Shown in pieces: positions 17,046 through 25,534 of a stretch of DNA of 64,000 bases (its first letter is position 1; every line of letters starts with the position of its first letter). This DNA comes from Phenylobacterium sp. (GTDB taxonomy: Bacteria; Pseudomonadota; Alphaproteobacteria; Caulobacterales; Caulobacteraceae), in the NCBI GenBank assembly GCA_020402585.1, contig JADBZH010000030.1, positions 1-64,000 on the forward strand, read 5' to 3'. The notes under the pieces were generated by a model. That model saw only the letters and a list, made by a program, of their open reading frames with translations. It was not told the origin of the DNA and did not search any database. A program made the position numbers and the translations under genes.

Positions 17046-17524
17046 CAGGCCAGGGCCCGCGGGCGCCGGGCCTGTTGCAGGGCCGTTTCCAGGCGGCGCT
17101 TCAGCTCCTCGCGGGCCTTGGGCCCGAGCGCCCGCCCGACCTGGGCGTCCCGGCCCGACACCGAGAGGCGGAGGTCCACGATCCGGTCGTCCTCGGTCTC
17201 GGCGGACAGGTGGGTGAAGGCGGTCGGGCCCTCCCAGATGAGGACGCGCCGGCGGGGGGTCTCCTCGGTGAGGCGCACCCGGCTTTCGGTCACCACCACG
17301 CGCTCGATCCGCCGGGCGGAGGCGAAGCTGACCGCGAAGGCGACAATCACGGCCAGGACGTCGAGGCCCAGGAAGATGGGCACCAGGGTGGCCCCCATGG
17401 ACAGGAAGACCGCCGCGGTGACGCAGTGGATGGCGGTGATGACGCAGATGAGGATGATGAAGCCCCGGTCCGAAAGGGACCGGTGCGGACGGATCTCGAC
17501 ATTCAGGATTTCAAGATCGTTCAT
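17042..17524 (-). CDS. DUF2244 membrane protein
   Basis: A 160-residue protein with two predicted transmembrane helices (FIILICVITAIHCVTAAVFL and LVPIFLGLDVLAVIVAFAVSF) and a C-terminal cytoplasmic domain with ETPRRRVLIWEGPTAFTHLSAETEDD. The arrangement and N-terminus (RPHRSLSDRGFIIL) match DUF2244, an alphaproteobacterial family without known function that often lies near respiratory or cofactor genes. It overlaps moeB by 4 bp and is likely co-transcribed with it. Confidence 0.85.
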   Translation of the reverse strand: MNDLEILNVEIRPHRSLSDRGFIILICVITAIHCVTAAVFLSMGATLVPIFLGLDVLAVIVAFAVSFASARRIERVVVTESRVRLTEETPRRRVLIWEGPTAFTHLSAETEDDRIVDLRLSVSGRDAQVGRALGPKAREELKRRLETALQQARRPRALAW

Positions 17525-17566
17525 CGCCCGATGACCTAGCCTGAGACGCGCCTCCGGGGAAGCCCT

Positions 17567-18022
17567 TCAGCGCCCGTGGCGGCGGCGATTGAGGTCCAGA
17601 CGCACCCGTCGGAGAAGGGGCAGGGCCGCGGCGAGGTCGGGCTCGGGGAAGGCGGCCAGGAAGGTCTCGAGCAGGGGATCGAGGGCGGCGATGGCCTGGT
17701 CCCGCCGGCGACGCCCTTCTGGCGTCAGGGCGATGATCTTGGCCCGTCCGTCCCGGGGGTCCTGGGACAGGGTGACAAGGCCGCGCCCCTCAAGGCGCTT
17801 CAGAAGGGCGGTGACCGCGCCCTTGGTGACCTGCAGCGCCTGGGCGAGCCGGGCGGGGGACTCTGTCCCACCCTTCGCGACAAGGTGGTTCAGGAGGCTG
17901 AAGCTCGCCATGGTGACGCCCTCGGGCAGGACACGCTCCATCTCCGTACTGACCAACTGGTCGATCACGGCGATCTCGAGGAAGAAGTCGAAGGCGACGG
18001 GATGCCGAGAGGACGTGGTCAT
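17567..18022 (-). CDS. MarR-family transcriptional regulator (first of tandem pair)
   Basis: A 151-residue winged-helix regulator: TMASFSLLNHLVAKGGTESPARLAQALQVTKGAVTALLKRLEGRGLVTLSQDPRDGRAKIIALTPEGRRRR covers the DNA-binding helices and the wing (DPRDGR). N-terminal helix AVIDQLVSTEMERVLPEG forms the dimer interface. It is strongly similar in length and layout to the next gene upstream (18104-18553), suggesting duplication. An 81-bp gap separates them, without the CTTAGG palindrome found before the nitroreductase. Confidence 0.88.
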   Translation of the reverse strand: MTTSSRHPVAFDFFLEIAVIDQLVSTEMERVLPEGVTMASFSLLNHLVAKGGTESPARLAQALQVTKGAVTALLKRLEGRGLVTLSQDPRDGRAKIIALTPEGRRRRDQAIAALDPLLETFLAAFPEPDLAAALPLLRRVRLDLNRRRHGR

Positions 18023-18103
18023 CCGAGCGGGCTCTGGGGCGCCACCGACAGGGCGTCACCCGACTGCTATCCGGAATGTCGACCGACGGCAACGGACAAG
18101 GCG

Positions 18104-18553
18104 TCAGCCCTCCCGGTTACGGTCCAGGTGCTCCCGGATCTCCCGGATCGCCGGATGAATCCTCCGGATGGCCTCCAGGTCCATCTCCGCTTCGAACCGC
18201 GCCACCAGCGGGGCCATGCCAGCCAGGGCCGACAGCCGGGCTGTGTGACCCGCCGGGGTCACCCGGACCTTCTTGCCGCGCCCATCCTTCGGGTCCGGCT
18301 CCAGTGTGACGAAGCCCTCGGCGGTGAGCTTGTGCAGGACCCCGGTGACGGCGCCCCGGGTGACCTGCAGGGCCCGGGCCAGGGCCGCCGGCGAAGCGGT
18401 GTCCTGGCCGGTCCGTGCCATGTGATTGATCACGCTGAAACCGGCCATGGAGAGGCCCGGGGGCAGCCGGCGCTCCATAAGGGTGCGCGCCAGCTGCTCG
18501 ATGATCGCGATATCCGTGAAGAAGGCGATCAGGTCGGGGTCTCGGCTGGACAT
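18104..18553 (-). CDS. MarR-family transcriptional regulator (second of tandem pair)
   Basis: A 149-residue regulator with the same plan as its downstream neighbour: IAIIEQLARTLMERRLPPGLSMAGFSVINHMAR, then ALARALQVTRGAVTGVLHKLTAEGFVTLEPDPKDGRGKKVRVTPAG. The recognition helix region (LQVTxGAVTxxLxxL) is nearly identical between the two paralogues, so they may share DNA targets. The start lies 13 bp after the Acg-type nitroreductase stop, so it is probably in that transcript and could autoregulate through the palindrome at 19742-19755. Confidence 0.88.
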   Translation of the reverse strand: MSSRDPDLIAFFTDIAIIEQLARTLMERRLPPGLSMAGFSVINHMARTGQDTASPAALARALQVTRGAVTGVLHKLTAEGFVTLEPDPKDGRGKKVRVTPAGHTARLSALAGMAPLVARFEAEMDLEAIRRIHPAIREIREHLDRNREG

Positions 18554-18566
18554 GCCCCCTTCGGCA

Positions 18567-19709
18567 TCACGCCACGATCAGGTCGTCAAGTCTCCGCCTG
18601 GGGGTGAGACCTGATGGTCTCTGTGTCCTGCCCATCCTGGCCAGCATCTGGACGGGCGCATCCGGACCCGCGCCCAGGAGTTCCTGGGTCTGGCGATAGG
18701 GCCCAGCCATCTCGGGGAACTCCTGAAGGGTCATGCTCCAGGGATGCAGGGCGAGACCCTGGGCGACGGCGGCAAGCTGGGCCCGGGCATAGGCGCGTCC
18801 CGCGGCCAGCTGGCCAGCCCGATCAGCGGTCTCGCTTCGGATCCAGAAGAATCCGGGTGTGGCCTGAATCATCTTCCGCCACATGTCTTTGCCGCTCCGG
18901 CTGGCCGTGGAGTTTGGGTCGGCGAGGGCCTCCTGGGTTAAGATGCCCGTCAGCGCCATGATCTCCAGCATACCCCCCGTCAAGGCTATTCCGTCGGGAT
19001 TCCGGGCCACCTCGGCCTTTCCGATCCGAATCAGCCTGACCGATTCCATGTGTGTCCTGAGGGTTCGCGACTCGATCTCCCAGCCCCTCTGGCAGACTTC
19101 GATCAGCGCGTCGCGAAGACCCGGCTCCCGGCTCTCGCCCGCCACAAGGCCCGGCCCTGCGGCGGCGGCGAGGACGGACTGCACCGCGGCGTCGGCGGGA
19201 CGATCCGGGAGGAAGGGGGTCTTCTCTGTCCGCCGACGCGGGATCTGGTCGAAGAGCGGGCTCGCCCTTACCCCGGCGTCCGCCCTGAGGGCGACCCGGG
19301 CGAAGGGCCGGTCATCCAGCTGGGGACCGGGTGCGCCCTCGGGCCACTCCTGGATGTCCGCGACGAACCCGATCCGCGGCGCAGCCTGGGCGACCAGTTC
19401 CAGGAAGGCGCCGCACCCGATGACGATCTGGCGACCGAACGGGTCTGTCTCGGGCAGGAGGCGGGTCCGGTCCACATAGAGGGACATGGCGGCGGGGCCC
19501 TCCATCCGGACAAGCCAGGGCTGGCGATTGTGCGGATTGGGCGCCAGGAGCCCGTGGGCGAGGACGAAGCGACGGGGGTCGGTCTCCCCCTGGCCGGGAT
19601 TGCGCCAGGCGGCGTACGGATCCGGGGCGGCGGTCGCGGAAGCGCATCCGGCGACGCCCAGGACAGGGGCGGCGGCCAGGACTTCGAGGATGTGGCGGCG
19701 ATTCAGCAT
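18567..19709 (-). CDS. Acg-family FMN nitroreductase-like exported protein
   Basis: A 380-residue protein of the Acg nitroreductase-like family (NPHNRQPW near residue 60 and RRRTEKTPF near 160 are typical FMN-contact segments). The N-terminus MLNRRHILEVLAAAPVLGVAGCAS resembles a twin-arginine leader ending in a lipobox-like LGVAGC, so a folded, flavin-loaded protein may be exported and lipid-anchored; this is inference. It heads an apparent transcript with two MarR genes and has a MarR-style operator in its promoter. The substrate is unknown. Confidence 0.82.
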   Translation of the reverse strand: MLNRRHILEVLAAAPVLGVAGCASATAAPDPYAAWRNPGQGETDPRRFVLAHGLLAPNPHNRQPWLVRMEGPAAMSLYVDRTRLLPETDPFGRQIVIGCGAFLELVAQAAPRIGFVADIQEWPEGAPGPQLDDRPFARVALRADAGVRASPLFDQIPRRRTEKTPFLPDRPADAAVQSVLAAAAGPGLVAGESREPGLRDALIEVCQRGWEIESRTLRTHMESVRLIRIGKAEVARNPDGIALTGGMLEIMALTGILTQEALADPNSTASRSGKDMWRKMIQATPGFFWIRSETADRAGQLAAGRAYARAQLAAVAQGLALHPWSMTLQEFPEMAGPYRQTQELLGAGPDAPVQMLARMGRTQRPSGLTPRRRLDDLIVA

Positions 19710-19721
19710 GTCGAGCCTCTT

Positions 19722-19764
19722 GCTTAGGTCTCAACTATCTAGCTTAGGCCTAAGCGAGTTGCAA
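19722..19764 (-). promoter_or_regulatory. Nitroreductase-MarR promoter with overlapping palindromic operator
   Basis: On the minus strand TTGCAA (19759-19764) and TAGATA (19736-19741) form a sigma70-type pair with exactly 17 bp between them. The spacer contains the perfect 14-bp palindrome GCTTAGGCCTAAGC (19742-19755). A further half-site, GCTTAGG, occurs at 19722-19728, near the expected transcription start, two helical turns (20 bp) away. This layout is what a repressing MarR dimer would use. Confidence 0.65.
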
Positions 19765-19802
19765 GGCCTTGCCGTCATTGCAGGGGCCGGGGATGATCCG
19801 GC

Positions 19803-20483
19803 ATGCCGAAGCCACCTGCAAAGCGACGCCCCGCCCCCCGGAAGCCCCCGGCCGAGCGCGCAAGAATCCAGGCTCTGTTCGAGAGGTTCGAGGCGGCCGA
19901 GTCCGATCCGCGGACCGAGCTCAGCTACACCTCGCCCTACACCCTGCTCGCCGCCGTCGCCCTTTCCGCCCAGGCGACGGATATCTCGGTCAACAAGGCC
20001 ACCGCCCGCCTGTTCGCCGTCGCCGACACGCCCGCGAAGATGCTGGACCTCGGGGAGGAGGGGATCATCCCCTACATCGCCTCCATCGGCCTGTTCCGGA
20101 CCAAGGCGAAGAACCTGGTGGCGGCGGCGCGCATCCTCCTGGAGCAGTATGGCGGCGAGGTTCCCCTCGAGCGGGACGCCCTTCAGGCCCTCCCGGGCGT
20201 CGGCCGGAAGACCGCCAGCGTGGTGCTCAATGAGCTGGGCGTGGAGCCCGCCATCGCGGTCGACACCCATGTCTTCAGGGTCGCCCACCGCCTGCGCCTC
20301 GCCCATGGCAAGACGCCCGACCAGGTCGAGCATGAACTCATGGCGGTGATCCCGGACCCCTGGCGGACCCGGGCGCACCACTGGCTCATCCTGCACGGCC
20401 GCTATGTCTGCATCGCCCGGCGACCGAAGTGCGCGGAGTGCTCCGTCGCGGACCTCTGCGCCTCGCCAGAGAAGTCCAGGTAG
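19803..20483 (+). CDS. nth: Endonuclease III
   Basis: A 226-residue base-excision repair DNA glycosylase/AP lyase that removes oxidised pyrimidines. It has the helix-hairpin-helix LPGVGRKTA with catalytic Lys136, the catalytic aspartate in AVDTHVFRV (Asp154), and the C-terminal [4Fe-4S] cysteines at 203, 210, 213 and 219 (C-x6-C-x2-C-x5-C). The N-terminal basic/proline tail is an extension. It diverges from the nitroreductase gene, whose promoter lies in the 93-bp gap. Confidence 0.96.
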   Translation: MPKPPAKRRPAPRKPPAERARIQALFERFEAAESDPRTELSYTSPYTLLAAVALSAQATDISVNKATARLFAVADTPAKMLDLGEEGIIPYIASIGLFRTKAKNLVAAARILLEQYGGEVPLERDALQALPGVGRKTASVVLNELGVEPAIAVDTHVFRVAHRLRLAHGKTPDQVEHELMAVIPDPWRTRAHHWLILHGRYVCIARRPKCAECSVADLCASPEKSR

Positions 20484-20494
20484 GGCGCAGGCCC

Positions 20495-21289
20495 TCAGGG
20501 TCGGGGGCGGATGGGAACCTGGAGGTCACAGAGGCCCAGGTCGGCGCCCTTGGCCCGGCGCGCCTCGGCGATCCTTCGGGTGAAGGCCGGGCCCGCCGGA
20601 TCCGTCATCTCCAGGCGCGGGCGCTCGGCCTCGGGAAGATCCGCGGCGGGGCGGACCCGGATCATCCGGTCAGGACTGGCCGGAGGCTCGCCCGGGGCGA
20701 TCGCCGCCAGCACTCCGGCGCCGTCCGCCAGCCGTCCCCACACGGTGTAGTCATGGTCGAGGCGGCGGGCCGGGGCGAGCATGAAGAAGATCTCGGAATT
20801 TGCTGTCCGGACGCCCTCCTGACGGCCCATGCCAACGACGCCCGCACAATAGGCCCCCCAACCGCGCGCCCGGCCGTCCGTGGCGACGGGACTGACGCCC
20901 ACGAAACCCTCGGCGCCCTCGGCGGACTGGCGGACGGGAACGAAACGCTCCGCCGGAACGCGGAAGGTGAATTCGGGGTCGAGGTCCGGGAGGGCGGAGA
21001 CGCCGCCGTCGCGGTTGTCGGGGTTCCCCGTCTGGGCCACGAAGCCGGGGATCACCCGGTGGAAGAGAAGGCCATCGTAGACCCCTTCCCGGGAGAGCCT
21101 GAGGATGCGCTCGACAGCCTTCGGGGCGAACTCCGGCTGCAGGAAAACCACCATCCGGCCCCGGCTGGTGTCGATCACGAGGAGACGGTCATCGGGAATG
21201 GGCCGCCAGTCTCCGGCCGCAGCAGGGGCGGCGGTCGTCATGGCCAGGAGCAGGGCGGCGAACCCGGCGAGGCGGCGGAGGCGGTGCAT
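20495..21289 (-). CDS. Periplasmic cyclophilin-type peptidyl-prolyl isomerase
   Basis: A 264-residue protein with a signal peptide (MHRLRRLAGFAALLLAMTTAAPAAAG) and a cyclophilin core: TSRGRMVVFLQPEFAPKAVERILRLSREGVYDGLLFHRVIPGFVAQTGNP is the substrate-pocket half with the catalytic-type FHRVIPGF. The later part (NSEIFFMLAPARRLDHDYTVWGRLADG) matches the second half of the fold. The C-terminal tail beyond 220 is unusual. ATG at 21289 was chosen because it begins the signal peptide; an ATG at 21304 is an alternative. Confidence 0.88.
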   Translation of the reverse strand: MHRLRRLAGFAALLLAMTTAAPAAAGDWRPIPDDRLLVIDTSRGRMVVFLQPEFAPKAVERILRLSREGVYDGLLFHRVIPGFVAQTGNPDNRDGGVSALPDLDPEFTFRVPAERFVPVRQSAEGAEGFVGVSPVATDGRARGWGAYCAGVVGMGRQEGVRTANSEIFFMLAPARRLDHDYTVWGRLADGAGVLAAIAPGEPPASPDRMIRVRPAADLPEAERPRLEMTDPAGPAFTRRIAEARRAKGADLGLCDLQVPIRPRP

Positions 21290-21359
21290 GTGTCCTGATG
21301 CCATGGGCGGGCGCATTGCTCCAGACCGGCTTTGCCTGTAGCAGGACCGCGCTTGGCGA

Positions 21360-21393
21360 GATCATGTTCCGATAGGTGGGAACCAGTTATCGG
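21360..21393 (-). repeat. Dispersed intergenic repeat, copy B
   Basis: The minus strand reads CCGATAACTGGTTCCCAC then CTATCGGAACATGATC, matching copy C (58755-58791) almost base for base and copy A in its right half. Similarity to copy C continues weakly into the plus-strand flank up to about 21420. It sits between the cyclophilin gene and the sugar kinase gene. Confidence 0.75.
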
Positions 21394-21487
21394 AATGAAA
21401 CCTGTTCTGACTAATTGGATCTGAAGCCTCTTTTCTCGTTCAGACAGACCGTCTGAAGGGAACAGTCTCTAGGCCCCGGGAGGCCCC

Positions 21488-22477
21488 ATGACCGAACTCT
21501 TCGACGTCGCCGCCATCGGCAACGCCATCGTCGACGTCATCGCCCCGGCGGATGAGGGATTCATCGCCGGAGAAGGCCTCTCGCGGGGGGCCATGACCCT
21601 CGTGGACGAAGCCCGGGGCCGGGAGCTTTACGCCCGGATGGCGCCCGGGGTGGAGACCTCCGGCGGCTCGGCGGCCAACACGGTGGCGGGCCTTTCCAGC
21701 CTGGGCGCCCGCACGGCCTTCCTCGGCAAGGTGGCGGATGACCAGCTGGGCGAGGTCTTCGCCCACGACCTCCGGGCCATCGGCGCCCATTTCCCGAGCC
21801 GGCCCCTCCGCGGCGGGCCGGCGACCGCCCGCTGCCTCGTCAATGTCACCCCGGACGGCCAGCGCACCATGTGCACCTTCCTCGGCGCCTCGGTGGAGTT
21901 CACCGACGAGGACATCGACCCGGCGGTCATCGAGCAGGCGAACATCGTCTACCTGGAAGGCTACCTCTTTGACGCCGAACCCGCCCGCCGCGCCTTCGCC
22001 AAGGCCGCAGGACTGGCCCGGGCCGCCGGCCGGATGATCGCCCTGACCTTGTCCGACGGCTTCGTCGTCGACCGGCACCGGGCGGCCCTCCTTGGCTTCA
22101 TCTCCTCACAGGTCGACCTCCTCTTCGCCAACGAGGCCGAGGCCCTGGCTCTTTTCGAGACCGACGACCTGGCGGTGGCGCTGGACGGCCTGCGCCAGCG
22201 CACCCGCCTCGCCGCCGTCACCCGAAGCGAGAAGGGCTCGCTCCTGCTGGCCGATGGCGCAACGGTCTCGATTCCCGCGCGCGCGGTGGAAAAAGTCGTG
22301 GACACGACCGGCGCCGGCGACCAATACGCAGCCGGTGTGATGTACGGCCTCGCCCGGGGCCGCCCCCTCGAGGTCTGCGGACACCTGGGGTCCCTGGCGG
22401 CGGCTGAAGTGATCTCTCACTATGGGCCGCGGCCGCAGGTGTCCCTGCGCGCCCTGGCGGACCAGGAAGGACTCTAG
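21488..22477 (+). CDS. PfkB-family sugar kinase, adenosine kinase type
   Basis: A 329-residue ribokinase-fold enzyme. The N-terminal FDVAAIGNAIVDVIAPAD and ETSGGSAANTVAGLSSLGARTAFLGKVADD form the substrate site, and VVDTTGAGDQYAAGVMYGLARG carries the anion hole and catalytic Asp (DTTGAGDQ). The pattern agrees with alphaproteobacterial proteins called adenosine kinase, but guanosine/inosine or other ribokinase-type substrates cannot be excluded. It ends 3 bp before hisB, so the pair may be co-transcribed and link purine salvage to histidine synthesis. Confidence 0.87.
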   Translation: MTELFDVAAIGNAIVDVIAPADEGFIAGEGLSRGAMTLVDEARGRELYARMAPGVETSGGSAANTVAGLSSLGARTAFLGKVADDQLGEVFAHDLRAIGAHFPSRPLRGGPATARCLVNVTPDGQRTMCTFLGASVEFTDEDIDPAVIEQANIVYLEGYLFDAEPARRAFAKAAGLARAAGRMIALTLSDGFVVDRHRAALLGFISSQVDLLFANEAEALALFETDDLAVALDGLRQRTRLAAVTRSEKGSLLLADGATVSIPARAVEKVVDTTGAGDQYAAGVMYGLARGRPLEVCGHLGSLAAAEVISHYGPRPQVSLRALADQEGL

Positions 22478-22480
22478 GCC

Positions 22481-23071
22481 ATGGCGCGCAGGGGCGAAGT
22501 GGTTCGCGAGACCCGCGAGACAAAGATTTCCGTGAAGGTCGACCTGGACGGCGCGGGGCAGACCCGCATCGCCACCGGGATCGGTTTCCTGGATCACATG
22601 CTGGACTCCCTGGGCCGCCACGGCTCGCTCGACCTCGAGGTCGAAGCGAAGGGTGACCTTCACATCGATTTTCACCACACGGTGGAGGATGTCGGCATCG
22701 TCCTCGGCCAGGCCGTCCGCCAGGCCCTTGGAGACTTCCGCGGCATCCGGCGGTTCGGGCTGGCGGTCATCCCCATGGACGAGACCCTGACCCGCTGCGC
22801 CATTGACCTCTCCAACCGGCCCTACCTGGTCTGGCGGACCACCTTCCCGACGCCGAAGGTTGGCGAGATGGACACCGAACTCTTCAAGGAGTTCCACCAC
22901 GCCTTCGCGAGCAATGCGGGCGCCTGTGTGCACCTTGAGACCTTCTATGGCGCCAATTCGCACCATATCGCCGAGAGCGGCTTCAAGGCCCTTGGGCGGG
23001 CCCTCCGCGAGGCGGTGGAGATCGATCCGCGGGCCGGCGGACAGGCGCCTTCCACCAAGGGCTCGCTCTGA
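22481..23071 (+). CDS. hisB: Imidazoleglycerol-phosphate dehydratase
   Basis: A 196-residue monofunctional dehydratase (no N-terminal histidinol-phosphatase domain). It shows the metal-binding segments [17 protein letters not shown] and [17 protein letters not shown] in the first half, with the repeats [28 protein letters not shown] in the second. It makes imidazole-acetol phosphate in histidine synthesis. It starts the run hisB-hisH-hisA-hisF-hisE; I saw no histidine-rich leader peptide or attenuator upstream. Confidence 0.97.
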   Translation: MARRGEVVRETRETKISVKVDLDGAGQTRIATGIGFLDHMLDSLGRHGSLDLEVEAKGDLHIDFHHTVEDVGIVLGQAVRQALGDFRGIRRFGLAVIPMDETLTRCAIDLSNRPYLVWRTTFPTPKVGEMDTELFKEFHHAFASNAGACVHLETFYGANSHHIAESGFKALGRALREAVEIDPRAGGQAPSTKGSL

Positions 23072-23075
23072 CCGC

Positions 23076-23708
23076 ATGAGCCGCCTCGCCCTGATCGACT
23101 ATGGGTCGGGCAATCTCCGCTCGGCCGAGAAGGCGCTCGTCCGGGCCGCCGGCGGCCGGGTCGAGGTCCGGGTCACCCATGTTCCGGAGGATGTGCTGGC
23201 CGCAGACCGCGTCGTCCTACCCGGGGTGGGCGCCTTCGCGGCCTGCATGTCCGCCCTTGATGCGCGGCCCGGACTGCGCGAGGCCCTGGACGAAGCCGTG
23301 CGCGGCCGGGGCCGTCCCTTCCTGGGCATCTGCGTCGGCATGCAACTGATGGCCTCGCGGGGTCTGGAGTTCGGCGAGACGCCCGGGCTGGGATGGATTC
23401 CCGGGGAGGTGCGACGCCTTCGCCCCGCAGATCCAGCCGCCAAGATCCCGCACATGGGCTGGAACGACCTCATCAACCCGCGCGGGCCCGACCTCATCGC
23501 CGCCATCGGCGCGGCGCCCATGTACTTCACCCACTCCTTCGCCTTCTGGCCGGATGATGCGGCCAATGTGGCCGCAGAAGCCGACCATGGCGGACCCTTC
23601 CCCGCCGCCGTCGTGCGGGAGAACATGGCGGGAGTGCAGTTCCATCCCGAAAAGTCCCAGTCCGCCGGACTGGCCCTGCTGTCGCGTTTCCTGGAGTGGC
23701 GCCCTTGA
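23076..23708 (+). CDS. hisH: Imidazole glycerol phosphate synthase glutaminase subunit
   Basis: A 210-residue class I glutamine amidotransferase that feeds ammonia to HisF. It has the oxyanion/PGVGAF segment (VVLPGVGAFAACM), the nucleophile elbow FLGICVGMQLM with the catalytic cysteine, and the His-Glu pair GVQFHPEKSQ near the C-terminus. ATG at 23076 is 4 bp after the hisB stop. Its 3' end overlaps the hisA start. Confidence 0.97.
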   Translation: MSRLALIDYGSGNLRSAEKALVRAAGGRVEVRVTHVPEDVLAADRVVLPGVGAFAACMSALDARPGLREALDEAVRGRGRPFLGICVGMQLMASRGLEFGETPGLGWIPGEVRRLRPADPAAKIPHMGWNDLINPRGPDLIAAIGAAPMYFTHSFAFWPDDAANVAAEADHGGPFPAAVVRENMAGVQFHPEKSQSAGLALLSRFLEWRP

Positions 23709-24427
23709 TCCTCTATCCGGCCATCGACCTGAAGAACGGGGATTGCGTCCGCGTCCTGCATGGCGACCTCGACACGGCCACGGTCTTCAACACCTCGCCG
23801 GCCGCCCAGGCCCGCGCCTGGGCCGACGCCGGGTTCCACTGGATCCACGTGGTCGACCTGAACGGCGCCGTCGAAGGCCGGGCCGTCAACGGCGAGGCCG
23901 TTGAGGCGATCCTCGAGGCGGTCTCCACCCCCGTCCAGCTGGGCGGGGGCATCCGCACCCTTCAGGATGTGGAGCGGTGGATCGAGGCCGGGGTCTCCCG
24001 GGTCATCCTCGGCACCGTCGCGGTGACCCACCCCGAAATGGTCATCGAGGCCGCGCGCCTCTGGCCCGAGCAGATCGCTGTCAGCGTGGATGTGCGCGCG
24101 GGCAAGGTCGCGACCCAGGGCTGGACCGAAAGCACGGACCTGGACGCCGTCACGGTCGCCCGCCGCTTTGAGGACGTGGGGGTGGGCGCCCTCATCATCA
24201 CCGACATTGACCGGGATGGGACGGTGATGGGGTTCAACGTCGAGGCCTTCGGGGCCATTGCCGACGCCGTGGCCATCCCGGTCATCGCCGCCGGCGGCCT
24301 GGCGTCCGTGGAAGACATCATCCGGCTGAAGGCGCGGCGCGGCGCGCCCGTGGCGGGCGCAGTCCTGGGCCGGGCCCTCTACAACGGCGCCATCGACCCG
24401 GCCGTCGCCCTGGCGGCCTCGGCCTGA
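23705..24427 (+). CDS. hisA: ProFAR isomerase HisA
   Basis: A 240-residue (beta/alpha)8-barrel Amadori isomerase. Two phosphate-binding half-barrel repeats are visible ([28 protein letters not shown] and [13 protein letters not shown]). The catalytic Asp pair corresponds to AIDLKNG and TDIDRDGT. The start is read as TTG at 23705, because CTGGAG sits 8 bases upstream and the protein then begins with MILYPAIDL, the usual HisA N-terminus. The alternative GTG at 23696 would add three residues with almost no room for a ribosome-binding site. It overlaps hisH by 4 bp (TTGA). Confidence 0.95.
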   Translation: MILYPAIDLKNGDCVRVLHGDLDTATVFNTSPAAQARAWADAGFHWIHVVDLNGAVEGRAVNGEAVEAILEAVSTPVQLGGGIRTLQDVERWIEAGVSRVILGTVAVTHPEMVIEAARLWPEQIAVSVDVRAGKVATQGWTESTDLDAVTVARRFEDVGVGALIITDIDRDGTVMGFNVEAFGAIADAVAIPVIAAGGLASVEDIIRLKARRGAPVAGAVLGRALYNGAIDPAVALAASA

Positions 24428-24428
24428 C

Positions 24429-25202
24429 ATGCTCAAGGTCCGCGTCATCCCCTGCCTCGACGTGAAGGACGGGCGCGTGGTCAAGGGTGTGAACTTCGTC
24501 GCCCTGCGTGACGCCGGCGATCCTGTGGAGCAGGCCCGGGCCTACGACGCAGCCGGGGCGGACGAACTCATGTTCCTCGACATCACCGCCAGCCATGAAG
24601 GCCGGGGCGCCATCCTCGACGTGGTCGCGCGCACGGCGGACGTCTGCTTCATGCCCCTTTCGGTGGGCGGGGGAATCCGCACGGTGGAGGACGCCCGGGC
24701 CCTGCTCTTGGCCGGGGCCGACAAGATCAGCGTCAATACGGCCGCCGTGGAGGACCCCGACCTGATCTCCCGCTGCGCCGACGCCTTCGGCTCCCAGGCG
24801 GTGGTCGCCGCAGTCGACGCCCGGGCGACGCCCGAGGGGGGCTGGCGCGTCTTCACATACGGCGGGCGCCGGGACACGGGCCTGGACGCCCCGGCCTGGG
24901 CCGAGGAGGTGGTGCGGCGCGGCGCCGGCGAGATCCTCCTGACCTCCATGGACCGGGACGGGGTCCGCAGCGGCTACGACCTGGGCCTGTTGCGGGCGGT
25001 CACGAACGCGGTCAAGGTTCCCGTCATCGCTTCGGGTGGCGCAGGAGAGGCCCGGCACATGGTCGAAGCTGTGACCGAAGGCGGGGCGGACGCCGTCCTG
25101 GCCGCCTCAATCTTCCACTTTGGCGATGTCTCCATCCGCGAGGTCAAGGCCGCTATGGCGGCGGCCGGCCTGCCCGTCCGCCAGACGGAGCCGGCCGGAT
25201 GA
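24429..25202 (+). CDS. hisF: Imidazole glycerol phosphate synthase cyclase subunit
   Basis: A 257-residue barrel enzyme that, with HisH, forms imidazole glycerol phosphate and AICAR. It begins [20 protein letters not shown], with the catalytic Asp in [16 protein letters not shown] and the second catalytic Asp in LLTSMDRDG. It starts 1 bp after the hisA stop. AICAR feeds purine synthesis, which fits the nearby nucleoside kinase. Confidence 0.97.
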   Translation: MLKVRVIPCLDVKDGRVVKGVNFVALRDAGDPVEQARAYDAAGADELMFLDITASHEGRGAILDVVARTADVCFMPLSVGGGIRTVEDARALLLAGADKISVNTAAVEDPDLISRCADAFGSQAVVAAVDARATPEGGWRVFTYGGRRDTGLDAPAWAEEVVRRGAGEILLTSMDRDGVRSGYDLGLLRAVTNAVKVPVIASGGAGEARHMVEAVTEGGADAVLAASIFHFGDVSIREVKAAMAAAGLPVRQTEPAG

Positions 25203-25534
25203 GCCGGCTCGGCGAGGTGCTCGGGCGTCTGGAGACCATCATCGAGGCCCGGCGGGAGGCCGACCCGGAGACCTCCTGGACCGCCCGCCTTCTCCAGGAC
25301 GGTCCGCCGCGCGCGGCGCGCAAGCTGGGCGAGGAAGCGGTGGAGGCCATCGTGGCCGCAGTTTCCGGGGACCGGGACGGCCTGGCTGCAGAGGCCGCGG
25401 ATGTTCTCTACCACCTCCTGGTGCTGCTGGCGGCGGCGGGGGTCTCCGCGGACGAGGTCGCCGCCCGGCTGGAGGCCCGCGAAGGCGCCTCGGGTCTGGA
25501 GGAGAAGGCGGCCAGGACCCGGGCCGGGCCGTGA
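25199..25534 (+). CDS. hisE: Phosphoribosyl-ATP pyrophosphatase
   Basis: A 111-residue MazG-like pyrophosphatase for the second step of histidine synthesis. Key residues are in [29 protein letters not shown] and [17 protein letters not shown], the acidic metal-binding helices. ATG overlaps the hisF TGA (ATGA) and the 3' end is GTGA, shared with the symporter start. No fused HisI cyclohydrolase domain is present. Confidence 0.95.
   Translation: MSRLGEVLGRLETIIEARREADPETSWTARLLQDGPPRAARKLGEEAVEAIVAAVSGDRDGLAAEAADVLYHLLVLLAAAGVSADEVAARLEAREGASGLEEKAARTRAGP

Noticed and set aside
22440..22481. Histidine attenuator upstream of hisB
   Set aside because: No His-codon run and no room: hisB begins 3 bp after the kinase gene.
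23843..23858. ATCCACGTGG sequence in hisA as a third parS
   Set aside because: Only the central CCACGTGG resembles a ParB box; the outer bases do not match TGTTTCACGTGAAACA.
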